This document shows, one piece after another, positions 20,844 to 31,842 of a stretch of 64,000 bases of DNA (position 1 is the first letter of the stretch; each line of letters opens with the position of its first letter). A program made the position numbers and the translations under genes. The DNA comes from [Phialemoniopsis] sp. UDSM-2020 (Eukaryota > Ascomycota > Sordariomycetes > Thyridiales > Thyridiaceae): assembly GCA_018873225.1 (NCBI GenBank), contig JAEILZ010000003.1:372001-436000 (forward strand). The letters run 5' to 3'. The notes under the pieces are model-generated. The model saw only the letters and a list, made by a program, of their open reading frames with translations, had not been told where the DNA came from and did no database searches.

Positions 20844-23027
20844 TCAACCTCCGCCGTCGGACATGTCCCACTGTCTGGTCAGCATCGACTTGAACTGGCC
20901 AATGTTCCACCCGACGACGCGCGATACAGCATCAAAGCAGCGCAGTATTTCTCGCTGCTGCGGCTCGTACGTCATTCCCTTAGCAGCGACGTAGAGACTC
21001 GCGACCAGTGTGAGATCCCAGTACTCGCGGCGTTCATTGCTGATTGCGATGCCGCAGGCCCGCTGTGCGTGCCACAGAGGCGACCAAGCCGTCGACCGCC
21101 GGGCGTCGAGCACCAGTGTCCGGGGCTTATGCTGCAGCATGAACATCATGGCCGTATGGTAGAGCTGGTTCCCGAGCACGGCGGCTCCGTTGGTGAAGAG
21201 AACGGTTGGGAACAGTGGTTCCGAGTTATTCGATTGAAGGTCGAGTTCGACCATCGGCTGGTACTCGTGTGGCCGATTGGTGTACCAGGTGTTCAGGTCC
21301 TCGGCGATGAACTTCCATTCCTGGGCCAGCGTCAAGCCTGGGCCATGGTTTTGGGGATAGATCGGGTCCTCGGCGCAAATGTTGACGGCCTGAGCGCAAA
21401 GAACCAGCACCTTGTTGACATATTGGAACATGGTGTCTGCAACATGAGGAGAGTTCCACTGCAGAGTCGCTTGCACATTGGAGATGTGCTCGAGTGGTAG
21501 GGTGGTACCGGAGACTAGGGCAACACTCAGATCTACCCTCTGTTAGCATGCCGATCATAGATATATCGAGTACTCGGCAAAATACTTACCTAATCTCAAG
21601 TGAAGGTTCGATAAATATTGGCCATTCTCCTGTGAAGTGTAGTGAACAGCCAGTGAACCAATACCCGTCAAATTCAACACGGTATGCCAGACCGATGGTG
21701 GACTAGACATGAATCCACGCAGTGCAATTAGTAGCGCCGAGACGCATTTCCCGGAGGCGACCTCCTCACGCAAAGCGTTCAGCAAGGGTTCAGATATCTC
21801 AGGGACCAGGCTATGTGCTCGGGAGTTGAGAGATGCAAAAGAGAGAGCGAGAATCTCTCGTCGGACCACGCTCGACCTCCAGGCCATCCTGGGAACCACC
21901 GTACCGAAGAACTGGCGTAAGTCACAGATGTCCAGCTGACTTCTCGTTAGCAGGCGACCGAGGTAGGATCTCATCAGTGATGGCACTCACCCAAGGCGCT
22001 AGCTCATATCTGTAGTGTCGTACAAGCCGGAGTGCATCCTCACCAGAGACTTCTTCCACGGTAGACGGCGTCTTTTGGGCTGAAGTCTGCACAGTGCCGT
22101 CGTATGAAGTGGTAGCAGTGTCTGAGGGTGTGTAGCCCACGGTAAATGCATTGCCGTTCGAATGCCCGTCGGTGACAGAAGGGCTATTAGCGAAAGGCCC
22201 AAGAGGGTCGTTGTTGAGGGAGAGCAGAGCCTGGAGGGCAGTGTTGAAGCGCTCGCTCGGCGGCTTGTCCGGGGTGTCGAAGCTTGTGATATCGGGGACG
22301 TCTCTGGGGGATTCGCGGACCGGGGGTGGCTCCGAGTAATGACCGGGATCGGTCATTCCAAATCCCATGCCCGTCTCGAGTTCAGCGCCAGGCGATATGT
22401 CGGTTGTGTTCATGAGCGATTCCATGGTAATGATTTTCCTTCCCTCATCCACCATTTGACTGGCGAATGTTTGCGGCTGGTTGACATCGTTCGCGGCAGA
22501 CTGGTCTGCGAAACTAGATCTGTTCGCCTTCGGCTGCGATGAGGCGGTCTCGACAAACTACTCAACGTAAGCAATCGAGGCCTCGATATATCTGAACCTG
22601 GAAAGACTGACCTGCAGCCGAGAGTACTTCGGCGCGGAGGAAGCCTTTGGGCTCAATGGCCCGACGGTGACGAGGTTCTTGTCGAGAAAGGTCAAGCCCG
22701 TCGGATACACGCACTCGAGGTCTCGATCGGCACAGCGCCTGCAGCGCGGTTTGGCTTCGTCGCCTGTAATCGCAGATTAGCGAAGGTCAGTCTTCGATTA
22801 CGGTCTCTGTCGGTGACACAGGTACAAGACATGCAGCAGGGCGCATCTGGGGCTGGGGAAGCTCTGCGCCGCTACAGTGTGTGGGAAGTGGTGATGCATT
22901 GGAGTCACGTACACTTCCTTCGCCGGACACGACATAGGTGACAACCCGTCTTGACCCTTCTCTTCCTGGGTTTGGTGGTCGCGGGATTCGCTGCCGAAGC
23001 TGAAGGGGAGCTCGGCTGGGGCTCCAT
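20844..23027 (-). CDS. Zn2Cys6 / fungal_trans_2 transcription factor
   Basis: Exons (minus) 23027-22913, 22763-22612, 22557-21991, 21935-21590 and 21532-20844 give 622 residues. Intron 1 (149 bp) splits the zinc cluster inside the third Cys codon; spliced, it reads C-H-L-C-RVRRRK-C-DEAKPR-C-RR-C-ADRDLE-C. In intron 4 the acceptor after GGGTAG (21533) is the only one nearby that keeps frame, giving LRLDLSVALVSGTTLP. The regulatory domain is typical: RLVRHYRYELAPWLDICDL, ILALSFASL, QLYHTAMMFML, WHAQRACGIAIS. It ends only 59 bp from the stop of the plus-strand relative. It should be nuclear and DNA-binding; the target is unknown, but the rhamnosidase and the pentose genes flank the pair. Confidence 0.87.
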
Positions 23028-23633
23028 CGTCAACCCATGCTACCAGCGCTTGGCTAGCAGTCATACGAAGGGGTAGCTGGCTGCCTTGGACCTGGCCCGA
23101 TTGGCGATTGGCATACAGGATCGATAAGATGAATGCGCGTCAGCCCAGCACAAACAACTTGTTCCGAGAGCCGTGTTTGGCGGGCGAAATCACACCTTCG
23201 GGAAACGGGGCGGGGAATTTGGAGTGAGAGCAACAGAGAGTGCACCGCACTGGGAATCATGGAATTGAATCACGCGCGGCACCAGAAATTGCCAGATGGG
23301 GTTCAGGCAAGCGCCCCTGCTGCGCTTGCTGTGGGGTAAAATCCTAGCCCGGAACCCACATCTCCGCATTAATTTTCCTTGAATGGTCCAGTCTTTTTTT
23401 CTTCGCTGCTCTCTGTCGGCCATTAATGCGACACCATCGACCACTACTTACGTAGATGTGGTGGAGGAGGGAGATACTATGACTCTATTTCGAATTTCCA
23501 ATATCTTTCCCGACACGGTGGAAGTTTTATTTCTTTGCGTAGATTTCAAGATCCGTTTGGGCCCTACTTGCCTAAGAGATGTCACTCAAGTCTAAGTCTT
23601 TGATTCTTTCTATTTCACATGTGAAGTTTGTCT
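23028..23633. other. Intergenic between regulator and xylose reductase
   Basis: 606 bases: the promoter of the minus-strand regulator and the 3' region of the minus-strand xylose reductase. AT-rich near 23380-23620. No coding, RNA or repeat feature was recognised. Confidence 0.45.
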
Positions 23634-24812
23634 TTACGCAAAAACGTGGATCGGGTTGTTGGGCAGGTAGAAGCCCGGGTCATTGAAGCGCAGACCCCTG
23701 TCCAGGTCACTGATGGACTGCAGCTCCTCCTTGGTCATGTCGAAATCGGTGGACTCGAGGTTGCCGAGTAGATTCTTCTGCTTGTTTGACTTGGGAATGA
23801 CAGCGATTTGACTGCGTGTCGTGTCAGCACCTCGCAACGACAGACGAATAGGGCAAATCACTTACGACTGCGTGGCCCAGCGGAGGAGAACCTGCGCCGG
23901 CGTCTTGCCGTACTTCCTGGCCAGACCAACAATGGGCTCCGTCTCGAACAGCGGGCTGATGTCCTTGGCCTTCTTGGAGAAGTCCTCGGGCAGCTCGAGA
24001 AACGACTGCGGGCCGAACGACGAATAGGCCGTGACGGCGATGCCGTTCGCCTGTGCCATCTCGACAAGACCAGGCTGGACCAGGTACGGGTGGTGCTCGA
24101 TCTGCAGCGACGACAGCGGGTGCCGCGCGTAGCTGATCACGTCGTACAGCGACTGCGCCTGGAAGTTGCTGACGCCGATGCTGCGCGCGACGCCCTCGTC
24201 GACGAGCTGCTCGAGAGCCTCCCAGGTCTCGCGGATCGGGACCTGGTCGAGCTCGACGACTTGCCTTGCGTCGTCCATCCACCAAGCCTGTGGCAGAAAG
24301 TATGTCAGCACAATTCATTTGCTGCACAAAGCGGATGAATTGGGAGCTGTCTGACTTACCGGGTACTGGCGGACAGCAGGATCACAGTACTTCAGGGCAC
24401 AGGGAAAGTGGATGAGGTACAGGTCGATGTAACCGAGGCCCCAGGTCTCGTTCTGCAACCGGCCCATTCGCAGCGCATCCTCCTTTCTGTGCCAGTTGTT
24501 CCACAGCTTCGTGGTGATGAAGATGTCCTCACGCTTGACAAGGCCCTCGCTGATGGCACGGTGAATACCCTCACCAGCCTCTTTCTCGTTCTGGTAGTCG
24601 TACGCTCCGTCGAAGAGTCGGTAGCCGGTTTTGATGGCCTGTCCGTAGTGAAATTAGTTCGCTGCTCTATCCTCTCCGTGACTGGGTCGACGAGGATCAC
24701 TCACGTTGTATACAGTCTCAGCCGCAGTCTCCTTGGGAACTTTCCACAAGCCGAAGCCTACCAGAGGCATTTCACGGCCCGAGGCCAACTTGATGGTGGT
24801 TTGGGGTGCCAT
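23634..24812 (-). CDS. xyl1: NAD(P)H-dependent D-xylose reductase (aldo/keto reductase)
   Basis: Exons (minus) 24812-24705, 24638-24360, 24287-23866 and 23811-23634, with introns of 54-72 bp, give 328 residues, against about 320 for fungal xylose reductases. The start [25 protein letters not shown] matches the family N-terminus. The catalytic tetrad falls at exactly the positions known from Candida tenuis xylose reductase: D46, Y51, K80 and H113 ([21 protein letters not shown]). The cofactor-binding IPKSN motif and [14 protein letters not shown] are at the C-terminus. It reduces D-xylose to xylitol and L-arabinose to L-arabinitol in the cytosol. With the arabinitol dehydrogenase-like gene and the transketolase next door, it forms a pentose-catabolic neighbourhood. 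Function is well supported; cofactor preference is not determined. Confidence 0.92.
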
Positions 24813-25338
24813 TTCTGTGAATTGGGCAGGGGATAAGGCTGCTGCACAAGATCTCGACAACGACAAATTTCTCTCAACGCAAACACATAAATTTAATACA
24901 GTCTAGCCATCCCTCTACAATGAAATCATCTGGCCATATTATACCTATCTACCTGAGTAAATTCGTTGCCGGGGCGCTTAGCTCTCCCGTTTTAGGAAGG
25001 TGGCTCAAGCTATCATAGTCCGACCCATCTGCTCCGTTGAATTTCTTCATACACTCGGCACGCTACACTAGACCGATTCACGTATGCCTACTCTTTTGCT
25101 AATTTCATTTTCATTGATCATGTGAAACAAATTCCAGCCTATGCGTCTTCCCCAGGTAACGGCAGTTGGCGTTCGAGACAGGCTGAGGGGATAGAGAAAC
25201 AGCCAGAGTGACTAGCAGTCTCGCACAAGAAGGCAACAAAGTCAAGAAGATCAAAACTTTTGCTACAAACAGATGAATTGCTACCATGTTCTATGCAGTG
25301 ACTGCCATTCTAACATATGTCTAACCAACTTAATCAAT
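24813..25338. other. Intergenic upstream of xylose reductase
   Basis: 526 bases containing the xylose reductase promoter and the 3' end of the transketolase gene, both minus strand. I did not find a GGCTAA-type XlnR element on either strand here. No other feature. Confidence 0.45.
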
Positions 25339-27659
25339 CTACAGCTCCACGAACTCACGCCCCAAAAGCTCATCCTCCTTAACCCTCTCCAAGTACCCAA
25401 CCACCTTGCCCAGCAGCGAGTCCGCATCAAACCCAAAGAACTTGTACGCCGCCTTGCTCGGCAAGCTATGCCCGAACCGCGTCACGCAAGCCGCGGCGTC
25501 GGCGTACCTCTCCCACCCGTTGGGCGCGTACGGCTCGATCGCCACGACCCTCGTGCTGCGCCGCCGCAGCGTCGCGCGCTTGTACTCGATGCTCTGCTTC
25601 TCGAAAAGCCTCCACGACGGGAAACTCACCACGCGCGTCTGCACGCCATGCTCGGCCTGCAGGCGCTCCGAGACCTCGACGGCGTGCGAGAGCTCCGCGC
25701 CGACGCCCAGGATCGTCAGCGTTGCGGCCTCGTTCTCGCGCAGGACGTACGCGCCCCGCAGGACGCCGTCGCGCCGCGTCTCGGGCAGCTGCGGCAGGTT
25801 GTGCCTGCTCGTGCTGATGATGGTCGGCGTGCCTTTGGTCTGGATGGCCGAGATCCAGGCGCCGGCCGTCTCCTCGCTGTCGGCGGGCCGGATGTAGTGC
25901 ATGTTGGGCATGGCGCGGTAGAGCGTGGCGAGCTCAATCGGCTGGTGGGTCGGGCCGTCCTCGCCCATGCCGATCGAGTCGTGGGTGGCGACGTGGATTG
26001 CACGGAGGTGCTGGAGGGCGCCTGTTGGAAAGGGGTCAGTATCTTGTAGTGGGAGATTGAGGGTTGGGGATCTGTGGAGGACATACCCATTCGCACAGCT
26101 GGTGCTGCGTACAAGTAGAACATAAAAAAAGAAGATGTCACGGGGATGATAGTATCTGGTGAAAAGGCAGCCATTCCGTTGGCGATGGCACCCATGGCAT
26201 GTTCTCGGATACCGTAGTGGATATAACGTCCGGTATAGTCTCCAGGCTCACCACGCGCAGGGACCAGATCAGGATGTTGAAAGTCCTTGGCGCCGGGCCA
26301 GTACATGAACACAGAAGGCGACAAATCCGCCGTACCGACCATGAAGCTGTCAATGTCCTTCGCAATGTTGTTAAACACCAGTCCGGAGGCAGCGCGCGTC
26401 GAGGTAGCTTTGCTGGGGAAGTCGGCCTTGGCCGGGATCAACTCTTGCCACTTGGGGTCAATCTCGCCGGCCATACGGGCCCGGAAGCGGGCGGCCAGGT
26501 CTGGGTGCGCCTTGCTGTACTCATCAACCAGCTGCTCCCATTCCTTGACAAACTGCTCGCCACGGCTCGGGAGGTTCTTGTAGAAAGCGCTGACCTCGTC
26601 CGGGATGACGTAGAACTCCTCCGGGTTAAAGCCATTGGCCCGCTTCATGTTGGCGACGTCGTCCTTGCCAAAGGCAGCTCCGTGAGCAACGGCGGTGCCA
26701 GCGACTTTGCTTCCGAGGCCAATGATGGTTCGCACGTTGATGAACGTCGGCTTGTCTGCCTTCTTGGCGGCGTCCATGGCGTTGACAATGCCCTGGATGT
26801 CGTAGCAGCCATCCTCGACATCAATCACGTTCCAGCCGCAGGCACGCATCTTGTCATTGATGTTCTCGGTGTTGGTCAGCTGCACACTAGTGTTAGCTCA
26901 TGCCTCCAACGACCCGATACCTGAAGGGAACACATACGTCGACTGATCCATCGCATGTAATCTGGTTGTTGTCATACATGATAGTGAGGTTATTGAGTTT
27001 GTAGTGTCCCGCAAGGGAGATGGCCTCCAATGCTACACCCTCTTGGAGACAAGCATCTCCGATCATGCACCATGTGTGGTTTGACACAACATCAAATCCG
27101 GGCTTGTTGAAAGTAGCAGCCAGGTGCTTCGTTGCCATAGCCAAACCAACAGCGTTTGCGACACCCTGGCCTAGAGGACCGGTAGTCACCTCGATACCCT
27201 CATGTTCAATCTCAGGGTGTCCCGGGCAGAAAGCATCGACGCGCTCGGAGTGGTAGGATTTGAGCTGATCAAAGGTCATCGCCTTGTAGCCGGTCAGGTG
27301 GAGGAAGCAGTATTGGAAGAGGCAGGTGTGCCCATTCGACAGGACGAAACGATCGCGGTTGAACCAGTCGGGACTGTGAGGCGCATATCGCATTGTGTAC
27401 TTCCAAAGCGCAATACCGATGGCTGCCATGCCGATCGCTCCTCTGGACGGACAATTACAATCAGCAATCGTGCAATAAGCAGCAAGGGAGTTCAACAAAG
27501 TAATTACCCAGGATGGCCGCCATTGAACTGCTGGCATAGGTCTGCTACGAGCAAACGAAAGCTCTTCAGTACAATATCGTGCGCGCTCTCATCCTCGAGT
27601 TTGCGATTCACGATCGCAATATTGTCCTTGGACACCGTCTCGATAGCGCCGGGGGCCAT
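25339..27659 (-). CDS. Dihydroxyacetone-synthase-type transketolase
   Basis: Exons (minus) 27659-27508, 27442-26938, 26879-26087 and 26021-25339, with introns of 58-65 bp, give 710 residues, the normal family length. Signatures: FNGGHPGGAIGMAAIGIALWKY, RDRFVLSNGHTCLFQY, and the thiamine-diphosphate motif GDACLQEG...YDNNQITCDGSVD. The last is closer to the dihydroxyacetone synthase version (GDA) than to housekeeping transketolase (GDG). Later come HYGIREHAMGAIANG and DSIGMGEDGPTHQPIE. It moves a two-carbon unit between sugar phosphates (for example xylulose 5-phosphate donor). The C-terminus EFVEL is not a typical PTS1, unlike the peroxisomal yeast enzymes, so cytosolic action is likely. It is flanked by the xylose reductase and a divergent polyol dehydrogenase, consistent with feeding xylulose 5-phosphate onward. 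Confidence 0.88.
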
Positions 27660-28222
27660 TTTCTGCAGCAAATTGGGTATCGTCTGTCTAAAAGTCGGCC
27701 AGAAACTCGTCCTTGAGGTGTCCCACGTCTTCCAGCAGTCTTCAACCGTAATATATGAAATAGTTATAAGAATATTGACCTTCTCCAGATCGAGCAAGCA
27801 TGCGATCAGGTGGCATCGCACCTCTCTGGACAGAGACGGGGACACTTTGAGGTGGCCTGGGCAGTGCCGGTGTGTTGAACGGCTAACAGAATCGGATTAC
27901 CCAAAACGGAAATGCTAAGCACCGTTCGCCGCGCCAGCCGACGTGGAAGTTCCAAGCGCCGCCATGTTCTGGACCCTTTTGTCTCTGCCCCTCCTCTGCT
28001 TTCTTTGGCATTCCCAAGCGCGGGCACACTGGATCGCCAGCTATTTCCCCGAGGCGATAAGCTGCGTCGCTGAGGCGTGCTCTGTCGGCTCTCGTACATC
28101 AGGTTTATTGTTGGCTCTTATTTTATCCAATCTAGCTCATTCGTTCTGTGACTTCTGCAACGCGAAAGTCCTCGAGATTCGCAGATCAAGCCCAAGATTG
28201 CGATACTTCAGCGGACTGAAGG
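27660..28222. promoter_or_regulatory. Divergent promoter, transketolase / polyol dehydrogenase
   Basis: 563 bases between two start codons facing apart. It contains one GGCTAA element (27881-27886), the core recognised by XlnR/XYR1-type pentose regulators. Both flanking enzymes belong to sugar/pentose metabolism, so a shared regulatory region is likely. Confidence 0.6.
27881..27886 (+). promoter_or_regulatory. GGCTAA, possible XlnR/XYR1 binding site
   Basis: Exact GGCTAA hexamer, 222 bp upstream of the transketolase ATG and 336 bp upstream of the dehydrogenase ATG. A six-base match is weak evidence alone; the pentose context makes it worth noting. Confidence 0.35.
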
Positions 28223-29636
28223 ATGGGTAGTCTAGGGAATGGCCTCGACGGCCATGTGAACGGCCTGAATGGCGCCGACTCCAAGTTTCAGCCCAAGCAT
28301 CCCAACCCGTCATTACAGGTGACCGCCGACCACAAGATCAAGATGGTGCAGGCGCCGGTACATGAGCCCGGCCAAGGAGAGGCACTCATTCACGTAAAGA
28401 CGACTGGTATCTGTGGGTGAGTGTGTTCTCTGGATGTGGAGATCTCCAACGTTGTATAGAGAGGCACCCGACTGATTACCGTGGCGCAGATCGGACATTC
28501 ATTTCTGGAAGACGGGTCGCATCGGAAGTCTTGTAGTGGAGGGAGACTGTATTCTCGGCCACGAAGCTGCGGGCACCGTTTTGAAGTGCGGTCCGGGTGT
28601 GACGAACCTCAAGCCTGGTAGGTTCAACCTTCTTAAGGAGCATGGATTCGAAGGTGCTGACTCGGGAGGTTATAGGCGACCGCGTGGCAGTAGAGCCTGG
28701 AGTTCCCTGCGGAACTTGCTACCTCTGCCTCGACGGACGATACAACCTCTGCGACGACGTCCAATTCGCAGGTGTATACCCCTACGCGGGAACTCTACAA
28801 AGATACAAGGTGCACCCGGCGAAATGGCTGCACAAGTGAGTCCTCGGTCTCGGCTTCCTTAGCTGACTTTATACTAAGAAGCCATCACAGGATCCCCGAC
28901 AACGTCAGCTTTGCGGAAGCCGCCCTGCTCGAGCCCCTCAGCGTTGTACTTCACGGTATTGAGAGAGCACACCTATCGCTGGGCCACCCGACTCTTGTCT
29001 GCGGTGCCGGCCCTATTGGATTGATCGCGCTTGCTGCAGCACGTGCCTCGGGCGCCCACCCTATCGTCATCACAGACCTCGAGCCGAAACGTCTTGCTTT
29101 CGCCCAGTCATACGTGCCAGGCTGTCTGACCTATCGCGTGGACCCGTCTAAGAGCTCGGAAGAGCAAGCAAAGGAGATTAGGGAGTTATTTGCTGCTACC
29201 AGCGACCCTTATTTCGCGCCGAGGACAGTGCTAGAGTGCACCGGAGTTGAGGGAAGTGTCATCACCGGGTGCTTCACTGTGAGGAGAGGCGGCACAGTCA
29301 TGGTCATTGGAGTAGGAAGGCCGATTATGAACAACCTGCCTTTCATGCATGTTTCATTAGCGGAGGTAAGACAGTTTTCCTTGAATGCTGGTAGCGGTGT
29401 AGCGCTGCTGACATGTTGGACTACAGATCGATATCAAGTTCATCAACAGATATAAAGATACTTGGCCGGCAGGTATTGCCTGCTTGAGCGGCGGGATTAT
29501 CAGCCTCAAGGAGCTCGTATCTCACGAGTTCCCGTTGGAAAAGGCCATCGAGGCTCTGACGGTGTGCTCAGATTTGAGCAATGGAAGTATCAAAGTCCAG
29601 ATTGTCGACGAGGTGGAACAATCGCATTCATTATAG
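28223..29636 (+). CDS. L-arabinitol 4-dehydrogenase-like polyol dehydrogenase (zinc MDR)
   Basis: Exons 28223-28416, 28490-28617, 28676-28835, 28891-29365 and 29427-29636, with introns of 55-73 bp, give 388 residues, like fungal Lad1. Catalytic zinc ligands are C64 (TGICGSD) and H89/E90 (ILGHEAAG). The structural zinc site CGTCYLCLDGRYNLC (C-x2-C-x2-C-x7-C) is intact. The NAD Rossmann motif GAGPIGLI is followed by an Asp (ITDLEPKRLAFA), as expected for NAD preference. The segments VEGDCILGHEAAG, LLEPLSV and VLECTGVEGS align with L-arabinitol 4-dehydrogenase. Xylitol or sorbitol dehydrogenase activity cannot be excluded. It should oxidise L-arabinitol to L-xylulose in the cytosol, downstream of the aldose reductase at 23.6 kb. 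Confidence 0.85.
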
Positions 29637-29802
29637 GCGTTCTTTCTTAAATTGTATAAGTTTTAGTTGGAGCGGATAGAGCTATATTGAGCGACCTCTT
29701 GTTATATGAATGGTATCAACAGGGTATCTAGTTTGAAGTATCATAACGACTGATGCATAAGACAGGCAGAGGCGTCAATGAAGGAGCTCGACACTTGTGT
29801 GA

Positions 29803-30640
29803 TCAAAGTCGATCTGTCCGCTGTGACGCAAACCCCCTTCCTTGCAAATAGAAGGCAAACTCGAAACTCGCTCCAGAGGGCACGATGACAACTTCATAGT
29901 TAAGCCTCCAGAGGCGCTTCCCATTCTCGCTGTAGTATTCCTCTAGGTAGTCAGAAGTGACTCCTTTTTCGAGGAGATTGACGCTAATCTCGCATGTTTT
30001 CTCAACAGTTTCTCCTCGTCGCTTGGGAGGGTGATCGTCGTCGCAATACAGGATGCTAAGTCGAAAGTCCTCATCGTCACTGTCTAGTTCTCTTGACGAG
30101 TATTTGGCGTAAAAGCTATGTCGAACTGACTCCTCGGTCGAAATACTACGGCCCTTCGCTTCTAGTTAGTGGCCGAGAGGAGGAGATGTAACACTCCACT
30201 AGTCCTCAGAAGTTCTGGCTGTCTTGAAACCTCGCGAAGAACATATTCATCCTGACCAGTCAAGGTAGCCATGTGAACAAACGACATGCGGTAGTCGGCC
30301 GTAACATATGGATTCCCATCATGATTGATCATGCTCTTGCCAACGTACCAGCGATCTTTGCCCCACCTGAATGAACAACAGTCGGCAGTGGGGTGGTTGT
30401 CTCCGTGAAGGTAGTTGATCTTGATTGTTGTTGGGATGAAGAATTACTTCCCTTTCTTACGAGGGAATGTCCCTTATTTATATTCCAAGCATCGACCTGA
30501 ACGCACAAGTAGAGTGAGAACACGCTGTCCTTGAACGCGCAAGTGACCCAAGAAGCAGAGCTCGATACAATCTTCAGCGAATGGCAGATGTGTAAAACAT
30601 CTCTCTTCAACCACTCATCACTACCGGGAAGCAGCGCCAT
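29803..30640 (-). CDS. C-terminal-only Hsp70-like protein (truncated relative of the 56 kb and 63 kb genes)
   Basis: Proposed exons (minus) 30640-30461, 30419-30195 and 30153-29803 give 251 residues, with two 41 bp introns (short for this genome; boundaries tentative). The last exon is 116 clean codons and clearly resembles the C-terminus of the Hsp70-like ATPase at 56.1 kb: SISTEESVRHSFYAKY versus the SVRHSFYRTY segment there, and LNYEVVIVPSGASFEF versus LDYDIEMVPSGATLEF. It also shares the intron position just before ...ISTEESVRHS. No ATPase domain precedes it. It is either a stand-alone substrate-binding-like domain or a degenerate remnant of a third Hsp70-like gene. The first exon has no recognised relatives. 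Confidence 0.45.
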
Positions 30641-31474
30641 GGTTGTGATATCAAGTCCAGACTGTTCGTCGTCCTTTTAAAATATACGAGGATGTTTGAG
30701 GACATTCCCTTTTCCACTTATGAAAATATGAATTTCGAACAATCGTACCACATACTGTATCTTCCACGGACAGCTCTCAAGAGGGGTGGAGGAGTTCCGA
30801 CAAGTAATGACAACTGTTATCATTGTCGCGAACCGATCTATTAAGATTCCCGGGCCCGTCTGCCAAGGCCTTTGTCGACCGAATAAAGGACAGAATAGCC
30901 GTCTTCAAGAGTCGGGGAGCCGAGGTCAGGTGTTTCTGGCTAAAGTATGTCCAAAAGGTGTAGAGACTGAAAATTTGTAGCCTGGAACACGGTGGCGTGG
31001 TTACCGCCTCGACTTCCTGCAACGCATTTGGCAGTGAAAAGTCAACAACATTGAGATGGGTTACCCCTTCAACTACACGCCTAGCTCGGAGTCGACTGCT
31101 GAGATACAGTTCGGAAAGATAAACCTACACTATCACATTAAGTTCTGGGCATCATGATTGTGTCAGAGTTCAGCAGTCTCTCAACCTTGCACGAGGTGCC
31201 TTGGCCTGTCGCTGCAATGCAAGCCCGATGCGATGTGATTGCAGGTAAGAAATGATGCGAAAGATCTTCAAGGACTTCGAGGACAAGGGCCTGCCTTTCA
31301 TTATAGGTCGATAGCATGGATTTGGAAGATGACGACTTGAAACATTTCTTATGGAGAATTCCTGCAGGCAATCTACAACTTTCCCCAGAACCTGGATTGT
31401 TAAGCCTTGAGAATACTAAAGAAGCCCCTATGATCAGGACAATTGCCATGAACCTTTACAATGCGTGACATCGT
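30641..31474. other. Intergenic, AT-rich, no supported gene
   Basis: 834 bases. A 103-codon minus frame (31449-31138) starts with a hydrophobic stretch but has no family resemblance and ends in low-information sequence. Plus frames near 30786-31140 look like fragments in shifting frames. Nothing firm. Confidence 0.35.
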
Positions 31475-31842
31475 TCATCTTGTATTGGTATGATAAGTTT
31501 TGAACCAGTACTTGATATCAACCTCCACCTTCTCGACCTTTTCGTGATGTGCCAGACAATATCGATTGTCACAGTCAATGATAATCGCTTGTCGGTTGTT
31601 ATCGAGGTCGTAGATCCTTTCGCCACATCGAATAGCATGGCACTCGGACTTGATACTCTCGCACACGTCCCGAATGTCGGTTTTCTGCTACGGTCAGCAC
31701 GGGAAATATGTTTGGATTTAACAAAACTCACTGGCTCCAAGGTAGCGACCCAGCGGCTGACGCTGCGGTGTCTCGATGTCCCCGAGCAGGCAGCTACTTG
31801 CAAAGCAAGCAGCAAGGGCGTGAGATAGGAAGAGAGCTTCAT
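31475..31842 (-). CDS. Small secreted cysteine-containing protein
   Basis: Exons (minus) 31842-31732 and 31687-31475, with a 44 bp intron, give 107 residues; an alternative acceptor 3 bases on removes one Gln. MKLSSYLTPLLLALQVAACSG is a clear signal peptide. The mature chain of about 86 residues has five Cys after cleavage (DVCES, SECHA, IRCGE, IDCDN, RYCLA) and is otherwise hydrophilic, with a Lys-Glu-rich end. Size, secretion signal and Cys content fit fungal effector-like secreted proteins. No enzyme motif. It sits 0.6 kb from a NACHT pseudogene and near an Hsp70-like fragment, a typical variable accessory neighbourhood. Effector status is inference only. Confidence 0.7.

Noticed and set aside
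31138..31449. 103-codon minus frame beginning with a hydrophobic stretch
   Set aside because: Looks a little like a signal peptide but the rest is uninformative and there is no splice or motif support.
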